From Acinetobacter pittii (GTDB lineage: Bacteria > Pseudomonadota > Gammaproteobacteria > Pseudomonadales > Moraxellaceae), in assembly GCF_034067285.1 (NCBI RefSeq), contig NZ_CP139286.1, forward strand, positions 3,534,001 to 3,598,000: a stretch of 64,000 nucleotides of DNA. The letters run 5' to 3'. This document shows, one piece after another, positions 18,857 through 28,514 of this stretch (the stretch's first letter is position 1; the number at the start of each line of letters is the position of its first letter). Under the pieces are notes generated by a model. The model did not search any database and was not told where the DNA came from. It was given only the letters and a program-made list of their open reading frames with translations. Position numbers and translations under genes: made by a program.

Positions 18857-20122
18857 TTATGCAGCATGCGCTTGTGAATAACGCTGAATTGAAAGACCAT
18901 CGGTACTGATTTCAGTCTTATGATTCAATACGATGTCACTGATTAATTTTCCTGAACCACATGCCATGGTCCAACCTAAAGTACCGTGACCTGTATTCAA
19001 GAACAGATTTTTAAAGCGAGTCGCACCAATAATTGGAGTACTGTCAGGCGTCATTGGACGCAAACCAGTCCAGAAAGACGCCTGTGCCATATCGCCGCCC
19101 GGGAACAAGTCCTGAGTCACCATTTGCAAAGTTGCACGGCGGTCTTCATTTAAACCTAAATTGAAACCGCTTAACTCTGCCATACCGCCTACGCGAATAC
19201 GTTGGTCGAAACGAGTAATCGCAATTTTATAGGTTTCATCCAGCACTGTAGATTGCGGAGCAAAAGCAGGGTCAACAATAGGAATGGTCAACGAATAACC
19301 TTTCACAGGATATACAGGCAACTGTAGATCAAGTGGTTTCAAGAAATCACGTGAATAGCTACCAAACGCTAGGACATAACGATCTGCAGTTAAGACCTTA
19401 CCATTGACCTGAACGCCCTTAATTTCATCGCCTTCTACAATCAATTTTTCTACGTTTTGGTTGAACTGGAAGTTAACCCCCAACTCTTTGGCAATTTGAG
19501 CTAAAGCATTGGTAAACAAATAACAGTCACCTGTCTCGTCATTTGGTAAATGTAAACCACCAACCAGTTTATCTTGCGTATTTGCCAACGCTGGTTCTAC
19601 ACGACCAAGTTCGTTGCCATTTAATAATTCGTAGCTTACGCCGCACTCTTCAAGCACGCTAATGTCGCGTTGAACCGCTTCCATTTGAGCTTCTTTACGA
19701 AATAGCTGCAAAGTACCTTTAGCGCGGTTTTCGTAATTAATGCCTGTATCTTTTCTAAGCTCACGTAAGCAATCACGGCTGTATTCAGCCACGCGCATCA
19801 TACGTTCTTTGTTCACAGCATAACTTTGTGGATTACAGTTTTTCAGCATTTGCGCCATCCACTGTAACTGCCACATGCTGCCATCTAAATTAATGGCAAG
19901 CGGTGCATGGTGTTGGAACATCCACTTCACAGCTTTAAAAGGAATTCCTGGTGCTGCCCAAGGGGTCGAATACCCAGGCGAAATTTGCCCTGCGTTACCA
20001 AAACTTGTCTCTTCAGCAGGACCTGACTGGCGATCGAGAACAGTAACCTCAGCTCCTTGTTGAGCTAGATAATAGGCACTTGCCACTCCAATAACGCCGC
20101 TACCTAAAACAATTACGCGCAT
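18857..20122 (-). CDS. dadA: D-amino acid dehydrogenase, small subunit
   Basis: 421 residues, FAD-dependent DAO family. The N-terminus carries the dinucleotide motif [22 protein letters not shown] characteristic [15 protein letters not shown] segment lies at the C-terminus. It oxidises D-alanine to pyruvate and ammonia at the membrane. Upstream ATGs exist at 20140 and 20128, but only the ATG at 20122 is well spaced from GAGGGA. It is the first gene of dadA-dadX-ridA-cycA and divergent from an Lrp gene. Confidence 0.92.
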   Translation of the reverse strand: MRVIVLGSGVIGVASAYYLAQQGAEVTVLDRQSGPAEETSFGNAGQISPGYSTPWAAPGIPFKAVKWMFQHHAPLAINLDGSMWQLQWMAQMLKNCNPQSYAVNKERMMRVAEYSRDCLRELRKDTGINYENRAKGTLQLFRKEAQMEAVQRDISVLEECGVSYELLNGNELGRVEPALANTQDKLVGGLHLPNDETGDCYLFTNALAQIAKELGVNFQFNQNVEKLIVEGDEIKGVQVNGKVLTADRYVLAFGSYSRDFLKPLDLQLPVYPVKGYSLTIPIVDPAFAPQSTVLDETYKIAITRFDQRIRVGGMAELSGFNLGLNEDRRATLQMVTQDLFPGGDMAQASFWTGLRPMTPDSTPIIGATRFKNLFLNTGHGTLGWTMACGSGKLISDIVLNHKTEISTDGLSIQRYSQAHAA

Positions 20123-20143
20123 TTCCATTCCCTCACGCACACC

Positions 20144-20188
20144 AGTTTATTTCACTAGTATATTTCTGCTTCAATAGTTTATTTCACT
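20144..20188. promoter_or_regulatory. Exact 13-bp direct repeat in the dadA-lrp control region
   Basis: AGTTTATTTCACT occurs at 20144-20156 and again at 20176-20188. The copies are 32 bp apart, three helical turns, which suits a multimeric Lrp-type regulator. A TATAAT at 20200-20205 could be the -10 of the lrp promoter. Binding is inferred. Confidence 0.5.
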
Positions 20189-20258
20189 GTTTTTCAGGGT
20201 ATAATCTAGGTAAATTTATGTTTTTCTCGCGAGAATTTTAAAAAAAGAGGAAATATCT

Positions 20259-20726
20259 ATGCGCCCCTTAGATCGTATAGATCGCATGATTCTGGACATT
20301 TTGCAGCGTGAAGGACGAATTGCGATTAGTGAATTGGCATCGAGAGTCAACCTGTCGACCACCCCTTGTTCAGAGCGTGTAAAACGCCTTGAGCGCGATG
20401 GTATTATCATGGGTTATTACGCCCGTCTAAACCCAGCTTACGTAGACCGTAACCTTCTCGTGTTTTTAGAAATTAAGTTATCTGCCAAATCTGGTGATGT
20501 ATTTGATCAAGTGGCCAGAGACCTCGTTGAGATTCCTGAAGTGCTCGAATGTCATCTTATTTCAGGTGAATTTGACTACCTTGTAAAAGCGCGTTTAAAA
20601 GAAATGAGCGCATACCGCCGCTTATTAGGTGATCTATTAAAGAAACTTCCCGCTTCGGCATCTTCACACAGTTATGTCGTCATGGAAGAAGTGAAAGAAA
20701 CTCTATATCTCGATGTAAGCAAGTAA
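20259..20726 (+). CDS. Lrp/AsnC-family regulator, probable dad operon activator
   Basis: 155 residues: an N-terminal HTH (DRMILDILQREGRIAISELASRVNLSTTPCSERVKRLE) and a C-terminal RAM domain ending VVMEEVKETLYL. GAGGAAA precedes the ATG. Divergent orientation from dadA and the family's role in alanine/leucine response make it the likely D-alanine-responsive regulator, equivalent to DadR or BkdR in relatives. The specific effector is inferred. Confidence 0.85.
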   Translation: MRPLDRIDRMILDILQREGRIAISELASRVNLSTTPCSERVKRLERDGIIMGYYARLNPAYVDRNLLVFLEIKLSAKSGDVFDQVARDLVEIPEVLECHLISGEFDYLVKARLKEMSAYRRLLGDLLKKLPASASSHSYVVMEEVKETLYLDVSK

Positions 20727-20766
20727 AGCGAGCATTATTGAACTCGCTTTACTCACGTTTTAAAAA

Positions 20767-21912
20767 TTAGAAATATTTTAAAATCGAAATATGTTTATTT
20801 TGATGTTTAAATTTCGAGAACCATTTAACCGCTGGATAGAGGGCGAAAGACAGCGCAATCGTAATTAGCCACAGCATCCACACATGGTTGACCGACAAAT
20901 AGTTTCCGTAGTTAGCTCCCCACATATTTAGTGCAAACACATAGATCAATTTTAAAACATATAAGTGCAATAAATAAAAAAACATAGGCACTGAACCAAA
21001 CACCACCAATGGTTTTAAAAACGAGTATTGCTGCATTCGCTCAAAAGCAACCAACACAATCAAACCGATCCCAACATTTAACAAAATAAACAGTAAAGAT
21101 GGTGGATACTTGGTGAGGTTAAAAAAGCTCATTAATGTTAGTTGTAATGACTCAAAATGTTGCCACGGCTGGTCACCATAGACATTGATAAAACGTAGTA
21201 AAACAAACAACCCAATACTTGCTAAACCAAGGCTGAGTAAAGCGCTGGTTCTTTGCTTTGCATTATATTTTGAACTAAAGAACTGACCTAAAACGTAACC
21301 TAATAAAATCACCCCAATCCAAGGCAAAACAGGATAGCTTGTACGCAGTTTTATGCCCGCAAACTCAAGCCAGCCACGGTCATGTAAAACGAACCATATA
21401 TTTTGCAATATACCTTGTGAGAAGTGTACTGAATCTAGCAGGTTGTGCCCAAAAATAATGACCAACGCTATACCTGCAAGAATTGGCAAAGGCAAACTTA
21501 CACAGCAAGCTAACACCACCATGCTAATACCTATCGCCCAAATCACCTGTAAATAAATGACTTCAGGTGGAAAAGTCGCTGTCCACGCAAAGTTCACAAG
21601 GGTAAGCTCTAGCACAATCAAAAATAAGCCACGTTTTAATAGAAAAGCACGCGTTTGCTGTAAATCTTGTTTTTTTGATTGAAATAAAAAAGCGGAAATT
21701 CCGGTTAAAAGTACAAAAACCGGAGCGCAAATATGTGCCAATAATCGACTGCCAAATAAAGCCGGTTCTGTTACTGTTACGTCCATTGGATCGGTAACTT
21801 GTTTATGTAAATAGAAAGTTTCTCTTACATGGTCGAGCAACATAATGATGATGACCAGACCACGCAATGCATCAATCGACTGTAAACGTTCAATATTCTT
21901 TTCTATAGACAT
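20767..21912 (-). CDS. Multi-pass membrane protein, DUF1624 / heparan-glucosaminide acetyltransferase-like
   Basis: 381 residues with about ten hydrophobic helices. The N-terminus IDALRGLVIIIMLLDHVRETFY fits the DUF1624/YeiB-like membrane acyltransferase group, in which a His in the first helix is thought to be catalytic. The ATG at 21912 is preferred over a TTG at 21927, though no strong ribosome binding site is visible. It is divergent from a TonB-dependent receptor and shares a Zur-like operator with it, so a link to metal stress is possible. The substrate is unknown. Confidence 0.65.
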   Translation of the reverse strand: MSIEKNIERLQSIDALRGLVIIIMLLDHVRETFYLHKQVTDPMDVTVTEPALFGSRLLAHICAPVFVLLTGISAFLFQSKKQDLQQTRAFLLKRGLFLIVLELTLVNFAWTATFPPEVIYLQVIWAIGISMVVLACCVSLPLPILAGIALVIIFGHNLLDSVHFSQGILQNIWFVLHDRGWLEFAGIKLRTSYPVLPWIGVILLGYVLGQFFSSKYNAKQRTSALLSLGLASIGLFVLLRFINVYGDQPWQHFESLQLTLMSFFNLTKYPPSLLFILLNVGIGLIVLVAFERMQQYSFLKPLVVFGSVPMFFYLLHLYVLKLIYVFALNMWGANYGNYLSVNHVWMLWLITIALSFALYPAVKWFSKFKHQNKHISILKYF

Positions 21913-21935
21913 AGCGGTAATCAACAAAATAATGT

Positions 21936-21955
21936 AACGTTATACTATTACATTT
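21936..21955. promoter_or_regulatory. Zur-box-like palindrome between divergent genes
   Basis: AACGTTATACTATTACATTT matches the gammaproteobacterial Zur consensus core (AATGTTATA-N-TATAACATTT) at all but two defined positions. It is centred near 21945, 32 bp upstream of the TonB receptor start and overlapping the upstream region of the divergent acyltransferase gene. A Fur box (GATAATGATAATC type) fits less well. Confidence 0.6.
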
Positions 21956-21986
21956 AATTCCTTTTGTCTTTTATGGCTGATTATTT

Positions 21987-24077
21987 ATGCGACACAAATT
22001 AGGATTGTTGTCTTCGTTAGGTCTATCATTTATATCGACACTCACTTGGGGAGAAGAAACATCAACGGTACTGGAGACCATACGTGTTCAGGCTGAAAGC
22101 ACCCGAGAAGATGTGAGCCAAAATAGCTCGGCGACTAAATTTACTCACGATGTTTTAGATGTCCCTTTTAACCGTGCTTATCTTTCTAAACAAATAATGG
22201 AACAACAAGACGTTCAACGGATTGATGACGCATTAAGCTTGGTGAGCGGAGTTTTTCATCAAAATAGTTTTGGTGGTGGTTTTTGGGATAACTATTCTTT
22301 CCGTGGTTTTAGTACCGACCCCAATTTAGGTGCGGCTATGATTCGAAACGGTTTAAGTGTAAACCGAGGGATTAATGCGCCAAAAGATGTAGTGAACATT
22401 GAATCTTTAGAGTTTTTAAAAGGACCAATGGCAGCTTTATATGGTCGCGGCGAAACAGGGGGTTTACTCAATCTCAATAGTAAAAAACCACTGTGGGAAA
22501 GCGGAAGTGAACTTAATCTACGCGCCAATACCCAAGAACAATATCGAATTAGTCTGGAACATACTGCCCCTATAAACGATGAACTGGCTTATCGTTTAGC
22601 GGTGGCTCACGAAGATAATCAAAGCTTCCGCGACCATGTCAGCAGTGAACGTTGGTTCTTTTCACCACAGCTCACATGGAAAATTTCTGACCAAACTCAA
22701 CTCGACTTTGACAGTGAATTTACAGAGCATAAAGGAACCTTTGACCGTGGCGTTAGCACAGTCAATCACCAGTTTGTGATGGACCCGAAAACCTTTACAG
22801 GTGAACCTGACGATGGCGATTTGAAAATAAAAGATTACTTTTACCAATTACGTCTAAGTCACGAATTTAACCCGGACTGGAAACTGAATAGTGCGGTCAA
22901 CTATAAAGATGCTCAAATGGTTGGCTTTGCAACCGAACCACGGCGCATACAAGCTGACGGTCGTACTTTAGAGCGTCAACGTCGCTATCGTGATTATACA
23001 AGTGAAGATGTGCTGGCTCAGACAGAGTTACTTGGCAAGGTTGATACGTCATGGGCTCGTCATGAAATTTTACTTTCAACCGAGCTTGGTCAACTCGACT
23101 ACAAACAAAACCAACTTCGTCGCAACCACAGCACAGGCTCACCAAACACAATTGATATTTACCAACCTGAATATGGCAAATATTTACCAAACCTAGCACC
23201 GTTTACCAACACCAAAGAACAGCAGCGTTATTTTGCGCTTAATGTACAAGACCAGATCTTTTTCAATGATCAGTGGAGTGTGCTTTTCGGCAACCGTTTT
23301 GATCAGGTCGAACAAGATTTTAAGAATCACCTAACTCAGACTGAAAGTAACCAGACCCTTCATCAAAATAGTCCGCGTTTCGGAGTAAATTTTAAAGCCT
23401 CTGAGCAATGGGCTTTTTATACCAACTATGGTCGCTCATTTGCCATGAATAGTGGTATGAACCGAAATGGACAGACTTTTGCTCCTGAAAAAGGCGAAAG
23501 CTACGAGGTCGGTACCAAATATAAAATAAACGACCAAAGTGTGCTGAGTCTCGCTTTGTTTAAAATGAAAAAACAAAACGTGCTAACGACAGACCCAATC
23601 GATAGTAACTTTCAAACCGCAGCAGGTGAAGTCAGTAGTAAAGGGCTTGAGTTTGACTTAAATAGTCAGATCAATGACCGCTGGTTCGTCAATGCTAACT
23701 ATAGTTATACCTATGCCCAAATTGAAAAAGACCAAGACTTGGCAAAAGGTGCACGTCTAAGCAATGTTCCAAAACACCAAGGCTCCGTAAGTACTAATTA
23801 TGAATTTCTACAAGAAGGTCCGAGAAAAGCAGGTGTAGGAGCTAACCTCACCTATGTTGGCGAGCGCAGCGGACATAACCTTGATAATGGCTTTAATTTA
23901 CCGAGTTATACATTGGTCAATTTAAATGGCTACTATGCCCCATCTGATCGTTTACGCTATCAGCTCAATGTGAACAACCTGTTTGATAAAACTTACTATG
24001 TTTCAAGCTATAGCGATTTGTGGGTTCAACCAGGTGAACCACTTAATGCTTCAATCTCGGCACAATGGAAGTTTTAA
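21987..24077 (+). CDS. TonB-dependent outer-membrane receptor (siderophore-receptor type)
   Basis: 696 residues. A signal peptide (MRHKLGLLSSLGLSFISTLTWG) precedes a TonB-box-like VLETIRVQAE. The plug domain carries RIDDALSLVSGVFHQNSFGG, RNGLSV and ESLEFLKGPMAALYGRGETGGLLN. The 22-strand barrel ends with the typical Phe (ISAQWKF). By homology it belongs with ferric-siderophore receptors such as FpvA and FhuA. The Zur-like box directly upstream suggests it may be induced by zinc rather than iron starvation, for uptake of a zinc- or metallophore-complex. No siderophore genes are nearby. Confidence 0.85.
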   Translation: MRHKLGLLSSLGLSFISTLTWGEETSTVLETIRVQAESTREDVSQNSSATKFTHDVLDVPFNRAYLSKQIMEQQDVQRIDDALSLVSGVFHQNSFGGGFWDNYSFRGFSTDPNLGAAMIRNGLSVNRGINAPKDVVNIESLEFLKGPMAALYGRGETGGLLNLNSKKPLWESGSELNLRANTQEQYRISLEHTAPINDELAYRLAVAHEDNQSFRDHVSSERWFFSPQLTWKISDQTQLDFDSEFTEHKGTFDRGVSTVNHQFVMDPKTFTGEPDDGDLKIKDYFYQLRLSHEFNPDWKLNSAVNYKDAQMVGFATEPRRIQADGRTLERQRRYRDYTSEDVLAQTELLGKVDTSWARHEILLSTELGQLDYKQNQLRRNHSTGSPNTIDIYQPEYGKYLPNLAPFTNTKEQQRYFALNVQDQIFFNDQWSVLFGNRFDQVEQDFKNHLTQTESNQTLHQNSPRFGVNFKASEQWAFYTNYGRSFAMNSGMNRNGQTFAPEKGESYEVGTKYKINDQSVLSLALFKMKKQNVLTTDPIDSNFQTAAGEVSSKGLEFDLNSQINDRWFVNANYSYTYAQIEKDQDLAKGARLSNVPKHQGSVSTNYEFLQEGPRKAGVGANLTYVGERSGHNLDNGFNLPSYTLVNLNGYYAPSDRLRYQLNVNNLFDKTYYVSSYSDLWVQPGEPLNASISAQWKF

Positions 24078-24092
24078 TTCATACATAAATAA

Positions 24093-24118
24093 AAAAGCCC
24101 GAATTATTTCGGGCTTTT
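24093..24118. terminator. Bidirectional intrinsic terminator
   Basis: AAAAGCCCGAA / TTTCGGGCTTTT form a compact stem between the receptor gene and the convergent SnoaL-like gene. Confidence 0.9.
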
Positions 24119-24120
24119 CA

Positions 24121-24498
24121 TTAAAACATACCATTTTCATTGATGAGGGGGTCGGGCTGTACTTGACCGATATCCCAAAACTCAGCAATTTTACCCTTTT
24201 CAAAACGACAAATATGAACCACAGCCAAGGTGGTTAAGCCGTTCATTTGCATTTCAAGTTTTGAATGTACAGCAACCAAATCACCCTCTTCAATGACATG
24301 TTGAACATCAAAGACTTTGTTAGGAGTTTCAATTGCACTTTCACGCATCCCTTCCTTCAAAGAAGTCGCATCACCTGCAAAATAAGGGTTGTGATGCTTG
24401 AAGTTCGGCGCAGTGTAATTGCTATAGGCTTCATCAACTTCACCAGCTGCGGCAAGCTCTAAAAACCGTACTGCAATTTGTTTTTGAGATAAGTTCAT
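24121..24498 (-). CDS. SnoaL/NTF2-like small protein
   Basis: 125 residues with the cone-like NTF2 fold of SnoaL-type proteins: LAAAGEVDEAYSNY, then FKHHNPYFAGD, VHSKLEMQ and a final ICRFEKGKIAEFWDIGQ. The family includes polyketide cyclases, hydrolases and stress proteins, and is often annotated only as nuclear transport factor 2-like. No catalytic role can be assigned from context. Confidence 0.75.
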   Translation of the reverse strand: MNLSQKQIAVRFLELAAAGEVDEAYSNYTAPNFKHHNPYFAGDATSLKEGMRESAIETPNKVFDVQHVIEEGDLVAVHSKLEMQMNGLTTLAVVHICRFEKGKIAEFWDIGQVQPDPLINENGMF

Positions 24499-24526
24499 AT
24501 TTATCTCCTACTCTTTATTTTAGACC

Positions 24527-24907
24527 TTACTGCAACAGGTCATCTTCATCTTCGCCTTCCTCGAAGACATAAGCCATACAGCCCCATCCATCATATTCGC
24601 CTTGAAATTTCTCAGCGATACTGGCAAACCATTGCTCTAAATCAACAATATCTGAGTACTCAGGTTCCATGTTGACAAAGATGGTAATCACCCATTCATT
24701 TGGCTCAACAGAATCATCTTGGAAAAGTGAAACTTTTTGTTCTTGGTAAAGCAAATAGAGCGCGCATTGCTCTGCATTTTTCTGATCTTGAAAAGCAATA
24801 GAAAATTCAATTTCATGCAGCTCGGTTAAATCATCCCCATCTTCAGCCATTTGCCAAAGTACGTTGCCGTTATCGTCATCTGGAAATTGTTCGTAGTCAC
24901 GAGTCAT
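24527..24907 (-). CDS. rraB: RraB-like regulator of RNase E
   Basis: 126 acidic residues. The pattern FSIAFQDQKNAEQCALYL, the central hydrophobic WVITIFVNMEP and the C-terminal EYDGWGCMAYVFEE followed by an acidic tail match the RraB/DUF695-like family. RraB binds and inhibits RNase E in E. coli. The start follows well from homology. The family is reasonably certain, the RNase E role by analogy only. Confidence 0.75.
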   Translation of the reverse strand: MTRDYEQFPDDDNGNVLWQMAEDGDDLTELHEIEFSIAFQDQKNAEQCALYLLYQEQKVSLFQDDSVEPNEWVITIFVNMEPEYSDIVDLEQWFASIAEKFQGEYDGWGCMAYVFEEGEDEDDLLQ

Positions 24908-25034
24908 AAAGTGATCCTTGTTGTTGTCGCAGTATTAATATTATTCGACATCAAGAATACCCGACTTTTATTGCAATTTGGGTATATATTCCGTTCCCAA
25001 TTGCATCAAATTAATTTTTTTAATTGTATAAATT

Positions 25035-25700
25035 TTAAAAAGGTACTTGCGACTCAATCACCACATCTGTTCCTTTCAAAGGATGTTGGAAAGCCAAATA
25101 TGCAGCATGTAATGCCATGCGGTTTAAGTGAAAACGTTTAGGTTCAGGGTGATAAAGCTTGTCACCCATAATCGGATGGCCAATATGCATCATGTGCACG
25201 CGTAGCTGATGCGAACGCCCTGTTACCGGTTCAAGCAATACTCGACTTTGATCTGTTTGAACGTCATAAGCCAAAGGCTGAAACAAGGTTTTAGCGTGTT
25301 TTCCTAGTTCAAAATGTACAATTTGTCTTGGGCGATTTTCCCAGTCGGTAATGAGCGGAACTTCAACGCTTCCCTCTTGTGCGACTTGGCCTTGAACCAA
25401 AGCAATATAGTGTTTTTTGACTGTTCTGGCCTGAAACATTTTACTTACAGCAACTTCTGCATCGCGATGCTTGGCAAACATAAGCAAGCCTGAGGTCGCC
25501 ATATCTAAACGATGGGTGACCTTAGCCAAAGGGAACTTTTCCAGCACCCGTAAATAAGCACTGTCATGATGCTCAGGTAAACGTCCCATGACCGACAACA
25601 AACCCGCAGGTTTATCAACCACAATTAAATCGTCATCTTCAAATAAAACTGAAAGCGGATCTTGTGGTGGAGCGTAAACAAAGTTGTCGTTTAAAGGCAT
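25035..25700 (-). CDS. RluA-family RNA pseudouridine synthase
   Basis: 221 residues from the ATG at 25700; the frame can extend to a TTG at 25733 and neither start has a clear ribosome binding site. The catalytic-Asp motif appears as HRLDMATSGL, preceded by VVDKPAGLLSVMG and followed by GRSHQLRVHMMHIGHPI. It isomerises specific uridines in rRNA or tRNA. The compact size without an S4 domain resembles RluA itself (23S U746 / tRNA U32). Confidence 0.85.
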   Translation of the reverse strand: MPLNDNFVYAPPQDPLSVLFEDDDLIVVDKPAGLLSVMGRLPEHHDSAYLRVLEKFPLAKVTHRLDMATSGLLMFAKHRDAEVAVSKMFQARTVKKHYIALVQGQVAQEGSVEVPLITDWENRPRQIVHFELGKHAKTLFQPLAYDVQTDQSRVLLEPVTGRSHQLRVHMMHIGHPIMGDKLYHPEPKRFHLNRMALHAAYLAFQHPLKGTDVVIESQVPF

Positions 25701-25811
25701 GGTCGTAGAAACAGCAAAGGAGCATGGCGGCAAATCATAAAGAAATTTCGGACCTACCGCAAAATAATCTATAGCACTCTACTCATGTTCCACGTGAAAC
25801 TCGGAAAAACT

Positions 25812-26513
25812 TTATCGTTTTTTATTCATTTCGGCTAAAAGATCAAGCTGAATTTCTTGAATATGCGCAAGCCTTTCCCACTGATGCGACAAAAGGTGAT
25901 CCATTTTTTCATGCAAATGGCGAATTTCAAGCTCAGCTTTTAAATTAATTTGATAATCATGTTGGGAACGCAGCCGATCTTTGGCTTCTTGGCGATTTTG
26001 GCTCATCATAATAATAGGCGCTTGAATTGCAGCTAAGCATGACAAAACTAAATTCAGCAAGATAAAGGGATAAGGGTCTACAGGACGTACAACCATTACC
26101 ACCGTGTTTAAAATAATCCAACCTGTCAAAAATAAAGCAAAACAAATCAGGAACGCCCAGCTACCACCAAAGGTTGCGATCTTATCTGCTAGCTTTTCTC
26201 CAAATGTCCAGTTTTGATCAAAATCTGATTCGGTATCTCGGCTAATCAACTCATGGCGTTGCATACTACCAATGACTTCATTTTCTAAATTAGAGAGTTC
26301 ACCCTTTTCTGAACGTAAAAGAGACTGTACATATTTAATTCGATAATCTGCCAGATCTGCCCGACAAATAAAGCTTAAGTAATTCCAATCTGGATAATCT
26401 TTTAAAATTTCATCACTGATCACATTACGAATGACTTCACCAGACACCAGATCTTTTAAGGGAAAGCTCTTTCCACAAACGGCGCATTGCCGGCACTGAT
26501 TTTTATTCTCCAT
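25812..26513 (-). CDS. DUF1003 membrane protein
   Basis: 233 residues. The N-terminus holds a CxxC..C cluster (CRQCAVCGKSF), perhaps a zinc knuckle. Then come a linker, two transmembrane helices (WAFLICFALFLTGWIILN and YPFILLNLVLSCLAAIQAPII) and the DUF1003 signature PIIMMSQNRQEAKDRLRSQHDY. A C-terminal coiled segment follows. Function unknown. It is preceded by a 681-bp gene-free region containing a structured-RNA candidate that could be its leader or an independent RNA. Confidence 0.8.
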   Translation of the reverse strand: MENKNQCRQCAVCGKSFPLKDLVSGEVIRNVISDEILKDYPDWNYLSFICRADLADYRIKYVQSLLRSEKGELSNLENEVIGSMQRHELISRDTESDFDQNWTFGEKLADKIATFGGSWAFLICFALFLTGWIILNTVVMVVRPVDPYPFILLNLVLSCLAAIQAPIIMMSQNRQEAKDRLRSQHDYQINLKAELEIRHLHEKMDHLLSHQWERLAHIQEIQLDLLAEMNKKR

Positions 26514-26752
26514 ATTATTCAGCTCGTTATTATGATAATAAGATTATTATATAAACAATTTTGGCTGATCACATCGTAAATAAAAATAGTAATCTAGCTT
26601 AAAATCTGTAAAGGCGCTGGTACTATTTTTCGAGAGACAGACATCACAGGCTTCATATGAGGAGATTTGAATGTCAGGAGGTAGCGCAGAAAGATAAGGC
26701 TTATATATGAATTATATTCTTATAAAGTATCATTTTTATTATGGAGAATTTT

Positions 26753-26965
26753 TTAGGGTGTCAAGGGAAAACATCTATGGTTTACTTCAACAATCATAAC
26801 TTTGTAAGTTATAACCTTGTGCCTATAAACTTTTGATCTATAGCGTCCTAAGCCGAATCGAGACCTTTTGGGTGAGTACACACTAACGTTATACGTTTTG
26901 GTGCATGCTACTCTTTTCGATCCCTATCACACCCTTGAGATATAGTTTAGCCAGCACCCTGCGGG
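26753..26965. ncRNA. Candidate structured RNA of unknown class in the 26514-27194 gap
   Basis: Several nested inverted repeats lie in ~210 bp. A closing helix can form between AGGGTGTCAAGGG (26755-26767) and CACACCCTTGA (26928-26938). Inside are ATAACTT-TGT-AAGTTAT, a CTATA/TATAG hairpin, and a long arm pairing ATCGA with TCGAT, GAGTA with TACTC and AACGT with ACGTT. No open reading frame of any length explains this. The strand is unclear: a minus-strand transcript would lead into the DUF1003 gene. The rest of the gap is AT-rich without recognisable features. Confidence 0.4.
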
Positions 26966-27194
26966 ATTGTTTTTCTAAGAAAAGCGAATTTTTATTATTT
27001 TTGGGAATTTTTACACCCTACTGCACAATAAAAAGAATTTATTCCCATTTACTTATATTTAGTTAAACTTAAATTCCACTTTATTTGTATTTTTCGGTTT
27101 ATTTTACCAAATCATCAACTATTTTATTAGCAGTGCATCGGGCTATAAAAGTAACTCACCCTTCACGTTCATAGCCATGAAGGGCAAAAATCTT

Positions 27195-28394
27195 TTATGA
27201 AGAAATAAAACCATGTTTATGGGCAAGGTAAACGATAGATAACGCGATAAGGGCAAAAATCAGCATAAACCATGGAAAAGAAGCCGCGCCAAAACTTTCA
27301 AGCAAGCCCCCGCCCACCATACCACCGAATGCGATCGCAAGATTAAATACCGTGACCAACATCGACTGTGCCAGATCCGCTTCGTGACCCGCAGTATTTG
27401 CCAAGGCTGTTTGTAATAAGGTCGGAGCCCCACCAAAAGTGACTCCCCATAACACTACACTCGTGAGTACGACAAAACTTGAAGAATTATAAACCGCTAA
27501 TAGTACTGTTGCGATTGCAAAGATAAATAAGCTGATAAGTGTTATTTTTCTTAATGAACGGTCGATGAACATCCCCGTAAGCAAAATACCCACTATAGAA
27601 GAAATGCCGAACATAAAAAGAATGGTCTCAACTTTGTATGCCTGCCCTGTCGAGGCCAAAAATGGCGAAATATAGGTATAAAGAATGTTATGAGCCAATA
27701 TCCAAAGAAAGACAACGAATAAAATAGCTCTAATGCCTGGCATTAAAAGAACTTTTAAAATGGGCAATCTTTTTTGTGCTGACTGTCCCGCAAAATCAGG
27801 AATACTAAAACGAATCCAGACAAATAAAATCAATGCCAATAAAGACATAATCCAAAATACGCCACGCCACTCAAACAGTGTTCCTAACCATGCACCCAAA
27901 GGAACACCAATCGCCAAAGCAATTGGCTGCCCAACCCCAGCAATTGCCAAAGCTCGTCCTTGATACGATGCTGACACCATGCGTCTTACATAACCTGCTA
28001 AAAGCCCCCAAATAACACCCGCTGCCATCCCTGCAATAAAACGAGCAATCAAAGTCAGAATATAATTATTTGATAAAGCAGTAATTGCATTAAATAAAAG
28101 TAAACCCGCCATAGCACTGAGTAACAAGGGTCTTCGATTCCAACTACGAGTAAGACTAATCAGAGGTATTGCGGCTAAAACCGAACCTAAGGCATATACT
28201 GCTATTAACTGACCTGCGTAAGCTTCTGAAATATGTAGCCCTTGACTGATTTGGGGCAACAGCCCTGCTGGCATAGTTTCTGTCATGATCGTTAGAAAGC
28301 CTGCAACTGTAAAAGCCAACAGTTTCCAAATCGGTAATTGAGCAGTGAATTCATCAGTTAACTGAGGAGATGTTTCATCACACTTAATATTCAT
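27195..28394 (-). CDS. MFS efflux transporter, DHA1 family
   Basis: 399 residues with 12 predicted helices, of the sugar/drug efflux group related to YdhP and AraJ. The conserved region is ETMPAGLLPQISQGLHISEAYAGQLIAVYALGSVLAAIPL followed by the basic loop RSWNRRPLLL. A palindrome identical in arms to the one before the neighbouring tetR gene lies 121 bp upstream of the start, so the TetR protein probably represses this pump. The drug or metabolite exported is unknown. Confidence 0.8.
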   Translation of the reverse strand: MNIKCDETSPQLTDEFTAQLPIWKLLAFTVAGFLTIMTETMPAGLLPQISQGLHISEAYAGQLIAVYALGSVLAAIPLISLTRSWNRRPLLLSAMAGLLLFNAITALSNNYILTLIARFIAGMAAGVIWGLLAGYVRRMVSASYQGRALAIAGVGQPIALAIGVPLGAWLGTLFEWRGVFWIMSLLALILFVWIRFSIPDFAGQSAQKRLPILKVLLMPGIRAILFVVFLWILAHNILYTYISPFLASTGQAYKVETILFMFGISSIVGILLTGMFIDRSLRKITLISLFIFAIATVLLAVYNSSSFVVLTSVVLWGVTFGGAPTLLQTALANTAGHEADLAQSMLVTVFNLAIAFGGMVGGGLLESFGAASFPWFMLIFALIALSIVYLAHKHGFISS

Positions 28395-28514
28395 AAAGGT
28401 TTTCTCTCAAATTCGCTTGCAGCGTTCTTAATCTGCTCTGTATAGCTACAAGCTTGTTTAATAACGTTAGGATGGGAAGACATTTGTTCTCCGTGTAAAC
28501 TAAAAATCACATTC

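Noticed and set aside
21936..21955. Reading the palindrome before the TonB receptor as a Fur box.
   Set aside because: It lacks the GATAAT-type hexamer repeats; the GTTATA-N-TATTAC core fits Zur better.
26671..26697. Eight-codon frame MSGGSAER with a GAGGAG site upstream.
   Set aside because: Too short, and on the strand opposite to the neighbouring genes; likely chance.
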